A stretch of 64,000 nt of DNA from Enterococcus dongliensis (GCF_005405225.1 NZ_BJDQ01000002.1:124001-188000), one strand, 5' to 3'. Numbered from the stretch's first letter, positions 50,839 to 58,152 are shown. Made by a program: numbers and translations. Notes: a model not told the origin generated them from the sequence alone.

Positions 50839-51540
50839 TTACCATTGAATATCATCGATTGCCTGCGGTGCATCATTGAGCTCTTCGCTACGTACCTTGG
50901 CATCATTGATTCGAATCACACGATCCGCCATCGGTGCAATCGCTGAATTATGAGTAATGATTACAACCGTTGTCCCATTTTTACGTGCTGTGTCTTGCAA
51001 TATCTTTAAAATTTGTTTTCCGGTTTCAAAATCCAAAGCACCTGTTGGCTCATCACATAACAATAATTTCGGTTGTTTGGCTAACGCCCGAGCGATGGTT
51101 ACTCGCTGTTGTTCTCCGCCGGATAGTTGCGCAGGAAAGTTATCCATTCTCTCTCCTAAGCCAACCGATTGCAAAACGGTTTTTGGATCTAGTGCATCGG
51201 CAACAATTTGTGATGCCAACTCGACATTTTCTTTTGCCGTTAAATTAGGTACTAGATTATAAAATTGAAAAACAAAACCAACATCATTTCGCCGATATGT
51301 AGTCAACTCTTTATCGCTAAAAGTAGCGATATCCGTTCCATCTACGACCACTTTTCCTTCGTTACAATTGTCCATTCCGCCCAAAATATTCAATACAGTA
51401 GATTTTCCAGCACCGCTAGGACCCAAGATTACGGCGACTTCTCCTTTTTCAATCGAAAAATTTATTTTTTCATTTGCCTTAATGATGGTCTCACCCATCT
51501 GATAATATTTGCTTTCATCGATCACATCAATATATGACAT
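50839..51540 (-). CDS. ABC transporter ATPase, MacB/LolD type (orphan)
   Basis: A 233-aa ATPase of the MacB/LolD/FtsE class. The ATG at 51540 has GGAGGAG five bases upstream. Walker A is GPSGAGKST near residues 36-44, the Q-loop is VFQFYNLVPNLTAKENV, the signature is LSGGEQQRVTIARAL near 140, Walker B is LLLCDEPTGALDFETG, and the H-loop is VVIITHN. This class partners FtsX/MacB-like permeases in bacitracin or antimicrobial peptide export. No permease is adjacent on either side, which is unusual. Monocistronic. Confidence 0.93.
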   Translation of the reverse strand: MSYIDVIDESKYYQMGETIIKANEKINFSIEKGEVAVILGPSGAGKSTVLNILGGMDNCNEGKVVVDGTDIATFSDKELTTYRRNDVGFVFQFYNLVPNLTAKENVELASQIVADALDPKTVLQSVGLGERMDNFPAQLSGGEQQRVTIARALAKQPKLLLCDEPTGALDFETGKQILKILQDTARKNGTTVVIITHNSAIAPMADRVIRINDAKVRSEELNDAPQAIDDIQW

Positions 51541-51716
51541 ATTTTGCTCCTCCTCCGTCAACAATAGCCAAGAGAGCGACTTTATTTTTTAGTTTACCAT
51601 AGTAATTAAAAAAACCAACGATAGATCTTAGAACTACTTTAAATTTTTAAGAACTGCTATGGATAAATTGGATGAACAGCAATCTTTGCCATACATTTCC
51701 ATTCAAGAAACACAAA

Positions 51717-51746
51717 AAAACTCGGTCAAAAAAGACCGAGTCTAAC
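51717..51746 (-). terminator. Terminator of nagA
   Basis: On the minus strand ACTCGGTC-TTTTTT-GACCGAGT is followed by a T run, 11 bases after the nagA stop. Confidence 0.85.
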
Positions 51747-51756
51747 TTATTCTTTA

Positions 51757-52902
51757 TTAAGCGTGATACCGTTGGACACCATCTAAATATGTCGCTACTA
51801 GATCCATATTCGATTCCAAAACGATAAAGTCTGCCGCACGCCCTTCAGTGATTGATCCACATACATCGTCAATCTTACAGCTGACAGCTGGTACGTATGA
51901 AGCCATCATGATCGCTTGTTCTGGTGTTGCAATATCCCATTCAACCACATTTTTGATTGCTTCTTTTAACTTCAAGATACTTCCAGCTAAATTGCCTGAT
52001 TCAAGCCGAGCAGTTCCTTCTTTCACGACTACTGGAAATTCACCTAAATTATAGTTTCCATCAGGCATGCCGCCAGCCATCATGCAGTCAGTAATCAAAG
52101 CAACATGATCGTGGCCTGCTTTTTCCATCAATACTTCAGCTGCTTGAGGATGCACATGATGTCCATCACAAATCAATTCAGAAAAAACATGTTGTAAAGT
52201 CAGTAATGCCCCAACCATCCCTGGTTCACGATGATTTAATCCGCGCATACCGTTATAAGCATGAACAAAAACACTTGCACCTGCTTCCACCGCTGTCTGT
52301 GCTTCTTCCAAAGTGGCATTTGAATGCCCCAATGAAACAACGACACCTTCGTCAGTTATTGTTTTAACAAATTCTTTGACGCCTTTGCGTTCAGGAGCTA
52401 AGGCGATTTTTTTAATCAATCCTCCAGAAGCTTCTTGCCATTCATGGAATGTATCTAAGTCGGGATCGCCAAAATAGCTAGGATTTTGAGCGCCTTTATG
52501 TTCTTCGGTAAAGAAAGGACCTTCAAAATAAATTCCTTGGATTTTTGCGCCGTCAACTTCTTGATAAACTTTTCCGATGGTTGCCGCTACATCTTTCAAA
52601 CGTTCTTTAGAAGAGGTTAAAGTTGTAGGTAAGAAGCTTGTCACGCCACAAGATAAAAGCCCTTCTGACATTGCTTTGATGCCTTCTGCGTCATTATCCA
52701 TAACATCGTGATTTTTGTACCCATGAATATGGGTATCAACTAATCCAGGAGCGATCCATTTTCCACTGTGATCAATAATCTCTGCATCAACCGGTCTTTC
52801 TTTCGTATATGTTCCAAAAATGCCATCAGTGACATCTAAATAACCTGCGTTTTTAACACCAGAGTTTAAAAAGAATTTGTCAGCATAAATAAATGTTTTC
52901 AT
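51757..52902 (-). CDS. nagA: N-acetylglucosamine-6-phosphate deacetylase
   Basis: First committed step of GlcNAc-6-phosphate use (381 aa): deacetylation to GlcN-6-P. The amidohydrolase barrel shows APGLVDTHIHGYKNHDVMD near residues 52-70, the metal-ligand Glu in YFEGPFFTEEHKGAQNP near 126-142, SLGHSNATLEEA near 193 and FVHAYNGMRGLNHREPG near 213-229. The catalytic Asp lies in LITDCMMAGGMPDGNY near 272. GGAGAA precedes the ATG. It is a single gene, and a palindromic operator lies just upstream. It could recycle wall GlcNAc released by the GH73 enzymes also encoded here. Confidence 0.97.
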   Translation of the reverse strand: MKTFIYADKFFLNSGVKNAGYLDVTDGIFGTYTKERPVDAEIIDHSGKWIAPGLVDTHIHGYKNHDVMDNDAEGIKAMSEGLLSCGVTSFLPTTLTSSKERLKDVAATIGKVYQEVDGAKIQGIYFEGPFFTEEHKGAQNPSYFGDPDLDTFHEWQEASGGLIKKIALAPERKGVKEFVKTITDEGVVVSLGHSNATLEEAQTAVEAGASVFVHAYNGMRGLNHREPGMVGALLTLQHVFSELICDGHHVHPQAAEVLMEKAGHDHVALITDCMMAGGMPDGNYNLGEFPVVVKEGTARLESGNLAGSILKLKEAIKNVVEWDIATPEQAIMMASYVPAVSCKIDDVCGSITEGRAADFIVLESNMDLVATYLDGVQRYHA

Positions 52903-52960
52903 TGTGAGTTCTCCTTTTTTCTTTGTACCTTAACGTTACTCCTGAATGAATTGTAAGTCA

Positions 52961-52980
52961 AGAATGGTGTAGACCATTCT
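52961..52980. promoter_or_regulatory. Palindromic operator upstream of nagA (NagR/GntR-like)
   Basis: AGAATGGT-GTAG-ACCATTCT has perfect 8-bp arms. The inner TGGT-TA-ACCA resembles the dre-type site of the GntR/HutC regulator NagR (YvoA). It adjoins a possible -35 (TTGACT, minus strand 52959-52954) of the nagA promoter and overlaps the stop of the upstream regulator gene by two bases. No nagR gene is in the window. Confidence 0.5.
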
Positions 52981-53803
52981 ATAAATCTTTTAATTTTTCT
53001 AAAGCACGTAAGATCTTCCGATAGCTGATTACTGAATAAAGCTCATCCCGACTTTCCAACATTAGAATCTTTAATTCTAACAGTTCTTTTAACTTATAGT
53101 AACTACATTGCTGGCGGTTCCACTTCAGTCCCATATCAACAACTTTTTCGGCTAAATCAAAACGCTCTTGTTTGAATAAAAAAGTTCCATAATTCACAAA
53201 AAGATTACTCAATTCACTGCGCTCTGAATAATCTGCCATCATCGTTTGGAACAACTCAAAACTTTGACTGTAATAACTCTTGGCTTTATTTACATCGCCT
53301 AATACGGCATACATTTTACCAGCAAAACTCAAGAGTAAGATTCGGCTATCAAAATAACCATCATACTTTTTGGACACACAAATTGAAAGTCCTTGGATTG
53401 TGTGATTCAACGACTTTTTAGGATCTTCATCAATAAAATAAGCACAAACAGCTTTGAAAAAACAAGCAAGTTGCCGATCTTTGTCAAGATGAGTGATCTG
53501 ACGTTCATCCAAATACTCTAATGTCGTTCGGATTTCTAGATACTTTCCGACTCTTAAATACATAAACATTTTATTGAAATATTTTCGTAAGAACAACTCT
53601 TCTGGCAAAAAATCAAGCATCAATTGGTCGATTGTGATCCCTAATCGATGACAAAGCTGTTGGATCACAATGATATTGGGAATCTCTTCATTATTTTCGA
53701 TTCGGCTCAAGACACTTTGAGAACAGATTCCTCGAGAAAGATCTTTTTGTGTCATACCGTGTTCTTTTCTGAACTCTTTTAAGACTTCACCAATTGCTGC
53801 CAC
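52979..53803 (-). CDS. Rgg/PlcR-like transcriptional regulator (HTH_3 plus TPR)
   Basis: A 274-aa regulator. The GTG at 53803 has GGAGG eight bases upstream and gives MAAIGEVLKEFRKEHGMTQKDLSRG; an ATG ten codons earlier has no such site. The XRE HTH spans about residues 5-60 (MTQKDL...CSQSVLSRIENNEEIPN). The rest is a helical repeat region of TPR type. The layout is that of the RRNPP group (Rgg, PlcR), which usually binds short peptide pheromones. No peptide gene is evident next to it, though small ORFs were not exhaustively tested. Last chromosomal-looking gene before the prophage accessory DNA. Confidence 0.88.
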   Translation of the reverse strand: MAAIGEVLKEFRKEHGMTQKDLSRGICSQSVLSRIENNEEIPNIIVIQQLCHRLGITIDQLMLDFLPEELFLRKYFNKMFMYLRVGKYLEIRTTLEYLDERQITHLDKDRQLACFFKAVCAYFIDEDPKKSLNHTIQGLSICVSKKYDGYFDSRILLLSFAGKMYAVLGDVNKAKSYYSQSFELFQTMMADYSERSELSNLFVNYGTFLFKQERFDLAEKVVDMGLKWNRQQCSYYKLKELLELKILMLESRDELYSVISYRKILRALEKLKDL

Positions 53804-54122
53804 TGTTGATTCCTCCAAAATATGCACATTCACATTTTACTAGCTTCATTCTAGCCGATGACTAAATAACAAGCAACTCTTGTGTTCGAAATAGACGAGC
53901 GCCTGATTTGACAAGAACGATTTTGCAATCGTCTTCAATCATGTTTTTTTGCAAAAAAAAGAAGACACCAAAAATTGGTGCATCTTGTATGCGGCGAATG
54001 GGCTTATCGATACAAAAGTACAATTCCATTCTATTAAATATACTTAAAATTTTCAATATCTACCCTTTGTGTATTTATACTATTATAAACCTTTTCGTGG
54101 TTTTTTCGTGGGCTTCTTCTCT
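53804..54122. other. Junction region between chromosome and prophage accessory DNA
   Basis: 319 bases. A minus-strand frame is open from 54056 to 53862 but lacks a ribosome binding site. There is an inverted repeat CACCAA-AAA-TTGGTG near 53966-53980. The change from a chromosomal regulator to phage-like small genes makes this a candidate for the prophage end, but no duplicated att core can be shown from one side only. Confidence 0.45.
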
Positions 54123-54308
54123 TTATATCACACTAGTGTCATACACATATGTGACATTGCCTTTAAGACCGGCGATCCCTCGAAAGAATTTCTTATCTTC
54201 TTGTTTGATCCATGCTTCACGCCACAAAAAGAAATTATCATGTTTGACTTCGATCTTATCTATCTTACCATCGCGCAGATCTTTTATCTGTTGCTCATAT
54301 GATTCCAT
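54123..54308 (-). CDS. Small phage/plasmid-associated protein
   Basis: A 61-aa protein with AGGTGAG directly upstream of its ATG. It opens MESYEQQIKDLRDGKIDKIEV and continues with FFLWREAWIKQED and FFRGIAGLKGNVTYVYD. The layout of a short acidic helix, a Trp/Phe-rich middle and a final YVYD strand recalls small proteins common on enterococcal and listerial prophages and plasmids. Function unknown. It is divergent from the SOS-box gene at 54415 across a 106-base gap. Confidence 0.62.
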   Translation of the reverse strand: MESYEQQIKDLRDGKIDKIEVKHDNFFLWREAWIKQEDKKFFRGIAGLKGNVTYVYDTSVI

Positions 54309-54356
54309 GTGCTCACCTCGCCAATATTATACCAGATATTTTAATAATCTGTTCGC

Positions 54357-54385
54357 TTTACTAAAAGAACGTATGTTCGTATAAT
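54357..54385 (+). promoter_or_regulatory. SOS (LexA/DinR) box in the promoter of the 84-aa gene
   Basis: GAACGTATGTTC (54367-54378) with a following G fits the Gram-positive LexA site CGAAC-N4-GTTCG, missing only the first C. It lies between TTTACT (54357-54362) and TATAAT (54380-54385), spacing 17, so bound LexA would block the promoter. Confidence 0.62.
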
Positions 54386-54414
54386 GGAGGTAACAAATTT
54401 CAAGGAGTGATCTC

Positions 54415-54669
54415 ATGGAATCGTTAAACGGAATTGTCAGCAGCGTTAAAATTTTAAAAATGTCAGAGCGTCCCCTCGTCTATTTTAAATTGGATAATCA
54501 GTCGTGTTTGATTGCTGGTCACTCATTGAATTTTCTTGCCGACGTTGCCGACGGAATGAAGATCGTTGTTGGTGGACAATTTAATAGTAGAAAACAGTTT
54601 GTGGTGAAGAAATATGCGGTGGTAGGCATGACGAAGATTATGATGGAGTTTGAAATGATGAGAATATAA
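54415..54669 (+). CDS. Small SOS-controlled protein, OB-fold-like
   Basis: An 84-aa protein with AAGGAG eight bases before the ATG. It reads MESLNGIVSSVKILKMSERP, then VYFKLDNQSCLIAG, MKIVVGGQFNSRKQFVVKKYAVVG. The strand pattern with Gly turns suggests a small OB-fold, as in single-strand-binding or RNA-binding proteins. Its promoter carries a LexA-type box, so it should rise with DNA damage. Comparable small SOS genes occur on mobile elements near uvrX/umuC-type polymerases, but none is present here. Function unknown. Confidence 0.68.
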   Translation: MESLNGIVSSVKILKMSERPLVYFKLDNQSCLIAGHSLNFLADVADGMKIVVGGQFNSRKQFVVKKYAVVGMTKIMMEFEMMRI

Positions 54670-54763
54670 ATACCCACTCTCTAGTAGGATAAAGAGTGGG
54701 CAAAAGAAAGCGAGAGTGGACTACTCTCTAATTAGTAGTTTATCATTTTTAGGTTTCAACGCA

Positions 54764-54833
54764 ATAAAAAAACAGGCACCTATCGCCAGGGTGCCTGCCC
54801 TCCCTAAAAGGGAGTAGAAATGGATAGTTTCTG
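54764..54833 (-). ncRNA. Candidate small RNA B (about 70 nt)
   Basis: Promoter TTGTTG (54868-54863), 17-base spacer, extended -10 TGC-TAAACT (54845-54840). The transcript would hold a CTCCC-TTTTA-GGGAG hairpin (54814-54800) and a terminator CAGGCACC...GGTGCCTG (54797-54773) followed by seven T. The size and two-hairpin form resemble antitoxin RNAs of type I toxin-antitoxin loci such as RNA II of par(pAD1). No toxin ORF of the Fst type was found on the opposite strand. Confidence 0.45.
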
Positions 54834-54885
54834 AATGTCAGTTTAGCATAAAACGGTTTCAGCAACAAGAATTATACTATTTTAA

Positions 54886-54946
54886 CACAAAAAGAGCTCC
54901 CGATTACTCGAATGCTCCTTGCAGAAAATAAAGATTTTCTTGGATT
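54886..54946 (-). ncRNA. Candidate small RNA A (about 60 nt)
   Basis: Promoter TTGCAC (54981-54976), spacer 17, TATAAT (54958-54953), an excellent match. The spacer contains the inverted repeat ATGTAA-GCG-TTACAT, a likely operator. The transcript has AGAAAAT-CTTT-ATTTTCT (54940-54923) and a terminator with GAGC/GCTC and inner CGA/TCG pairs (54917-54894) followed by five T. No ORF is inside. Confidence 0.48.
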
Positions 54947-54984
54947 GGTTTTATTATACAATGTAACGCTTACATGTGCAATAG

Positions 54985-55020
54985 AAAAGATCTTAGCGTA
55001 GGTAGGCTAAGATCTTTTTT
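54985..55020. terminator. Bidirectional terminator of the coiled-coil gene
   Basis: AAAAGATCTTAGC pairs with GCTAAGATCTTTT around GTAGGTAG, flanked by A and T runs. Confidence 0.85.
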
Positions 55021-55023
55021 AAT

Positions 55024-55710
55024 TTATTTATGTTGGTCGACTAATTGTTGGGACTTGTTCGCTGTGTCTTTTACATCTTGGTTAGCTTTGTTTAATTTAT
55101 CAATATACGCTTTTAAATCAGAATTTTCTTTAGTTGCATTTGCTAACTGCTGTTTAGTAGAATCGAGCTCTGCTTGTAAAGAATTCTTTTCACTGTTTAA
55201 TGTGTTGATTTGGTTATTTAGTGAATTAATGGTATTTCGCAGATCATTCGCTTGATTTAATGCTTCTTGCAGTTTAGAATTCCATTCTTGATTTTTCTGA
55301 TTGATCTCTTGATTTTTTTGATCAATTTCTTTCAATTTGTCCGCAATTTCTTGCTGTTTAGATTGTAACTCTCCATTTTTACTATTTAATTGAGATTCTA
55401 AACTAGTTTTTTCTCCAGCTAGTTGATTATTTTCATTTTTTAAATTCTCTAACTGTTGCCGATAACCGTCAATATCTTTTTGAAACTGATTTAATTGGTT
55501 CTGTGTACTAGTTGATTCATTAGATAATTGTGCGATTTTCTGTTCCTTGACTGATAGTGAGTTACTCAACTTGTCTAAGTTACTATTGATGGTAGAAATA
55601 TTATCTTCCCCACCCCATTTTAAAATGCTATCTGCATAATTTTTACCAGCTAAACCAAAAAATGTTAGTACAACGATGAGTGTTCCGATTACATATTTTT
55701 TCTTTTTCAT
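55024..55710 (-). CDS. Membrane-anchored coiled-coil protein
   Basis: A 228-aa protein. Residues 1-26 (MKKKKYVIGTLIVVLTFFG...) form a signal peptide or membrane anchor. From about residue 40 to 225 nearly everything is heptad-rich coiled coil of Asn, Gln, Lys, Glu and Leu, with phased Leu/Ile and repeats of (E/D)INQKNQE type near 130-145. There is no cysteine and no proline-rich wall motif. AAGGAG lies eleven bases before the ATG. It is monocistronic with its own terminator. Its place beside phage lysis genes suggests a lysogenic-conversion protein; surface spacer and superinfection-exclusion roles are both possible. Confidence 0.78.
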   Translation of the reverse strand: MKKKKYVIGTLIVVLTFFGLAGKNYADSILKWGGEDNISTINSNLDKLSNSLSVKEQKIAQLSNESTSTQNQLNQFQKDIDGYRQQLENLKNENNQLAGEKTSLESQLNSKNGELQSKQQEIADKLKEIDQKNQEINQKNQEWNSKLQEALNQANDLRNTINSLNNQINTLNSEKNSLQAELDSTKQQLANATKENSDLKAYIDKLNKANQDVKDTANKSQQLVDQHK

Positions 55711-55904
55711 TATTCAATTTTCTCCTTACATATATAAAAGCGACATAGCAACTCTTATATAATAGAGTTTTATCTATTATTTTTCAATATCGTTGTTTAT
55801 TTATAATTAAATTTTAATGTATACTTACATATTATAAAAAAGTTGTGTTTAAAAAATCAGTAACCGATACCATAAAAAATACTATGCAAGTGTGAGCACG
55901 TGAC

Positions 55905-55940
55905 CAAAAAAAGACCTTAGCGATTGCTAGGGTCTTTTTT
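55905..55940. terminator. Terminator after the ParA cassette
   Basis: AAAAAAGACCTTAGC-GATT-GCTAGGGTCTTTTTT, with T or A runs on both sides. It ends the ParA operon on the minus strand. The rest of 55711-55995 is AT-rich with no gene. Confidence 0.83.
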
Positions 55941-55995
55941 GTCACTTCAGTTTCAAACTAACATAATTCCTGATAATAAATCAATAAATCAGAAA

Positions 55996-56760
55996 TTACA
56001 TTTTTAAGAAGTTTTCTAGTTCCGTCAAAATATCTTTCTCTTTCTCATCCAGTTGATACTCTAAGAATTGAATTCGTTTTTTAGTTAAAGAAGGAACTTC
56101 GAGTAAATTATCAAAATATATTAAAACCAAAATGTAATTATTTAGTACAACGTTGTATAATTCACAGGCTTCAATGCTATCTGCAATATTAAGCTTAGCG
56201 TACTCTAACAGATATTTTTGTGGAGAAAATTCCTTTGTATCAGTTATGTGAACGTTTGACGATAACTTGGAATAATTCATATACAAATTATTAATACAAT
56301 CATTCACAATAGTCTCTTTAAAGTATTCGATTGTACCATTCGTTAAGTTGAATACTTTATGGCTGCTGTATAGAGTATTAAGTTTTTTTAGAGATTCAGT
56401 AGCACCGTAGTATCCTTTAGAACAGTTTTCTTTATACTCAATATACCTCATTAAAGACAAACTAAACCTAAAAAAGCTCTCAATGCTACTACGAAGGATT
56501 TGTTTGCTTGAATTCAAATAATTCATATTCAATAAATCAAATGAAATAATTAGAGCATTTTTACATTCTGTTATAAAATAATTAATTCGTGATTTATCAT
56601 CCATTCCATCATATTTACTAATCGATTCTGAAAAGATGTATAATTCATGATAAATATCAGATACCTGAAGAAATTCTTCTCGTTCAAAAAGATGCTCCCT
56701 ATTTTGAACGTAATCTTTATAATGTTCAAAATCTGTTTGAATAGAGTTACTAATCTTCAT
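55996..56760 (-). CDS. Helical protein of the ParA cassette, possibly HEPN-like
   Basis: A 254-aa, almost wholly helical protein. Start ATG 56760 has AAAAGG eight bases upstream; an ATG two codons earlier has only two. The middle reads YFITECKNALIISFDLL, then RSSIESFFRFSLSLMRYIEY near residues 90-110. YSKLSSNVHITD near 166-177 recalls the L-S-x-x-V/I-H motif of DUF5677/HEPN-type proteins. The HEPN assignment is a pattern impression only. It overlaps the 143-aa gene by 11 bases, so it is translationally coupled. Third gene of the cassette. Confidence 0.7.
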   Translation of the reverse strand: MKISNSIQTDFEHYKDYVQNREHLFEREEFLQVSDIYHELYIFSESISKYDGMDDKSRINYFITECKNALIISFDLLNMNYLNSSKQILRSSIESFFRFSLSLMRYIEYKENCSKGYYGATESLKKLNTLYSSHKVFNLTNGTIEYFKETIVNDCINNLYMNYSKLSSNVHITDTKEFSPQKYLLEYAKLNIADSIEACELYNVVLNNYILVLIYFDNLLEVPSLTKKRIQFLEYQLDEKEKDILTELENFLKM

Positions 56761-57181
56761 TTTCATTTCCTTTTGGATTTATAATTTTGCTCCAAGCTCT
56801 TAAGGTCGAAGAGTTAGAACTACTTTTAGTCTGATTCTTTTTATTTAGAGCACTGTCTGAATTAGAGTCCGTCTCAGCTAGAGATAAAAATTTGCGTATA
56901 CCTTTCATTTTCAATATAAATTTGTCATTATCTTTCTCTGCCGCCACAAATATATCTCTTACAACTTTCGCGTATAAAGCTGGCCTTGCAGAAAATAAAT
57001 ACTCTTTATAATCTTCCTGAAGATAATTAGCAGTAAACTCCTTCAATTCTATATTACTTCGATAGTAATTTTTAGTTAAAATAATATCAGCTAATGGGGA
57101 AGTACATTCATACTTAATCTTCTCCACAAACTTCTTTTCTATAGGAAGCGAAAGAAAATTCTCAAATTTTGTATTCTTCAA
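56750..57181 (-). CDS. Middle protein of the ParA cassette
   Basis: A 143-aa basic protein starting at TTG with AGGAG seven bases upstream, two bases after the parA-like stop. About the first 95 residues look folded (FLSLPIEKKFVEKIKYECTSPL... KLARPALYAKVVRD-like helices), while the C-terminal 45 are Ser/Asn/Lys-rich and flexible (SNSDSALNKKNQTKSSSNSS). In partition operons the ParA gene is followed by a small DNA-binding ParB analogue, and a flexible tail would fit; no clear HTH is visible. The family is not recognised. Confidence 0.65.
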   Translation of the reverse strand: MKNTKFENFLSLPIEKKFVEKIKYECTSPLADIILTKNYYRSNIELKEFTANYLQEDYKEYLFSARPALYAKVVRDIFVAAEKDNDKFILKMKGIRKFLSLAETDSNSDSALNKKNQTKSSSNSSTLRAWSKIINPKGNENED

Positions 57182-57183
57182 AG

Positions 57184-58020
57184 TTATTCTCCTTTCACCT
57201 TATCTAAGTCAATTTTTTCTATAAACTCGTTGGTGATATTGATTATATCATCCTGAGTTCCTTTCATATCATAAATAAACGTTTGAATTTTACCAGTTTT
57301 TATTCTCTCGTTTTCATGTAATGTATTTGAAAAAATACCTTCTGCTTCAAAGTCATTTACTATTGACTGTCTTCCAACTCTACCTTCTTTATAAAGCGTA
57401 AAAATAACACCCAATTGGCTAATCTTTTTTCCTTTTAAAGCGATATCATCACTCATCACTCTTTTCAGAAGAGAGTATCCCAATCCGGCAAAAACGTCTG
57501 GAGATATAGGAACGACGTAATAATCACTTGCTATTAAAGCCGATTGAGAATAGATGGAATATGTCGCAGGAGTATCAATAAGTATGTAATCATATTGAAA
57601 TCCATCTTTAGATAGTTGCTCGATCAGAAAATCTGATAATATTCTTTCTGAACCACGCCTGCTTGCTTCGAAGCTGACTATTTCTAAATCGCCCGCAATT
57701 AAATCTAATTTTCCATCTCCCGATATTAATAAATTTTGTATCAAATCTTTTGTTTTATACTCAGCTGGAGCATGAGCTATCCCTCCAGAAGGAGGTTGTA
57801 GTATATAGTTTATAGTTTTATGTTTTTTTTGAAGCTCTTCATATTCATCAAATGATTTGAATTTGGTAAACAGCGATTGGGTTGCGTTAAACTGAGGATC
57901 AATGTCTACAATTAAAACTTTTTTCTTAAAGTGTTTAGTTAATGTATAAGCAATGTTTATACATAAAGTAGTCTTACCTACTCCACCTTTCATGTTAATA
58001 AAAGAAACTATATTATCCAT
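57184..58020 (-). CDS. ParA-family ATPase
   Basis: A 278-aa deviant-Walker ATPase. KGGVGKTT at residues 11-18 is the ParA/MinD Walker A with signature lysine. VLIVDIDPQFNATQSLF near 35-51 is the A' motif, and YDYILIDTPATYSIYSQSALIASDYYVVPISPD near 148-180 covers Walker B and beyond. No N-terminal HTH, so it is of the chromosomal/type Ib size. GGGGGCG precedes the ATG. It leads a three-gene operon with the 143-aa and 254-aa proteins. Roles may be partition of an extrachromosomal form, positioning, or phage defence. Confidence 0.9.
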   Translation of the reverse strand: MDNIVSFINMKGGVGKTTLCINIAYTLTKHFKKKVLIVDIDPQFNATQSLFTKFKSFDEYEELQKKHKTINYILQPPSGGIAHAPAEYKTKDLIQNLLISGDGKLDLIAGDLEIVSFEASRRGSERILSDFLIEQLSKDGFQYDYILIDTPATYSIYSQSALIASDYYVVPISPDVFAGLGYSLLKRVMSDDIALKGKKISQLGVIFTLYKEGRVGRQSIVNDFEAEGIFSNTLHENERIKTGKIQTFIYDMKGTQDDIINITNEFIEKIDLDKVKGE

Positions 58021-58114
58021 TTACACGCCCCCAGATTCTTAATTATATTTTAAATTATAATACACTAAAATAGGAGGTGCCACTCTTTTTTATGTACAAA
58101 CCACTAATAACAAT

Positions 58115-58138
58115 CTGCTCTAACCAACTGAGCTAAGG
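58115..58138 (-). pseudogene. tRNA gene fragment, possible attachment-site remnant
   Basis: The minus strand reads CCTTAGCTCAGTTGGTTAG followed by AGCAG: positions 8-27 of a typical tRNA (TA, D-stem GCTC/GAGC, D-loop AGTTGGTTA). Neither acceptor stem nor anticodon or T-arm continues it. Such a fragment next to phage lysis genes is what a duplicated att core would leave. The parent tRNA is not in the window. Confidence 0.45.
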
Positions 58139-58152
58139 GTAGAAGGAATTAT

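Larger units (their letters stand above)
54670..55023. other. Intergenic region with tandem small-RNA units
   Basis: 354 bases without a protein gene. It holds a hairpin CCCACTCT/AGAGTGGG after the 84-aa gene (54673-54699), candidate RNA B, candidate RNA A with its promoter, and the terminator of the coiled-coil gene. The two RNA units are on the minus strand in tandem. Confidence 0.6.

Noticed and set aside
53862..54056. Open minus-strand frame encoding up to 64 residues
   Set aside because: No ribosome binding site before any of its start codons; it runs through an inverted repeat and has odd composition (FGVFFFLQKN). I treat it as chance.
53908..54384. Plus-strand frame of 158 codons across the junction region and the 61-aa gene
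   Set aside because: It overlaps a better-supported minus-strand gene and the SOS promoter, is rich in Ser, Cys and Leu as expected of antisense AT-rich DNA, and has no ribosome binding site.
54673..54699. Hairpin CCCACTCT/AGAGTGGG after the 84-aa gene as a terminator
   Set aside because: No T tract follows on the plus strand and only a weak one on the minus strand; kept as a hairpin of unknown role.
54800..54840. Fst or holin-like toxin ORF opposite candidate RNA B
   Set aside because: The only plus-strand ATG (near 54820) is followed by a stop after four codons.
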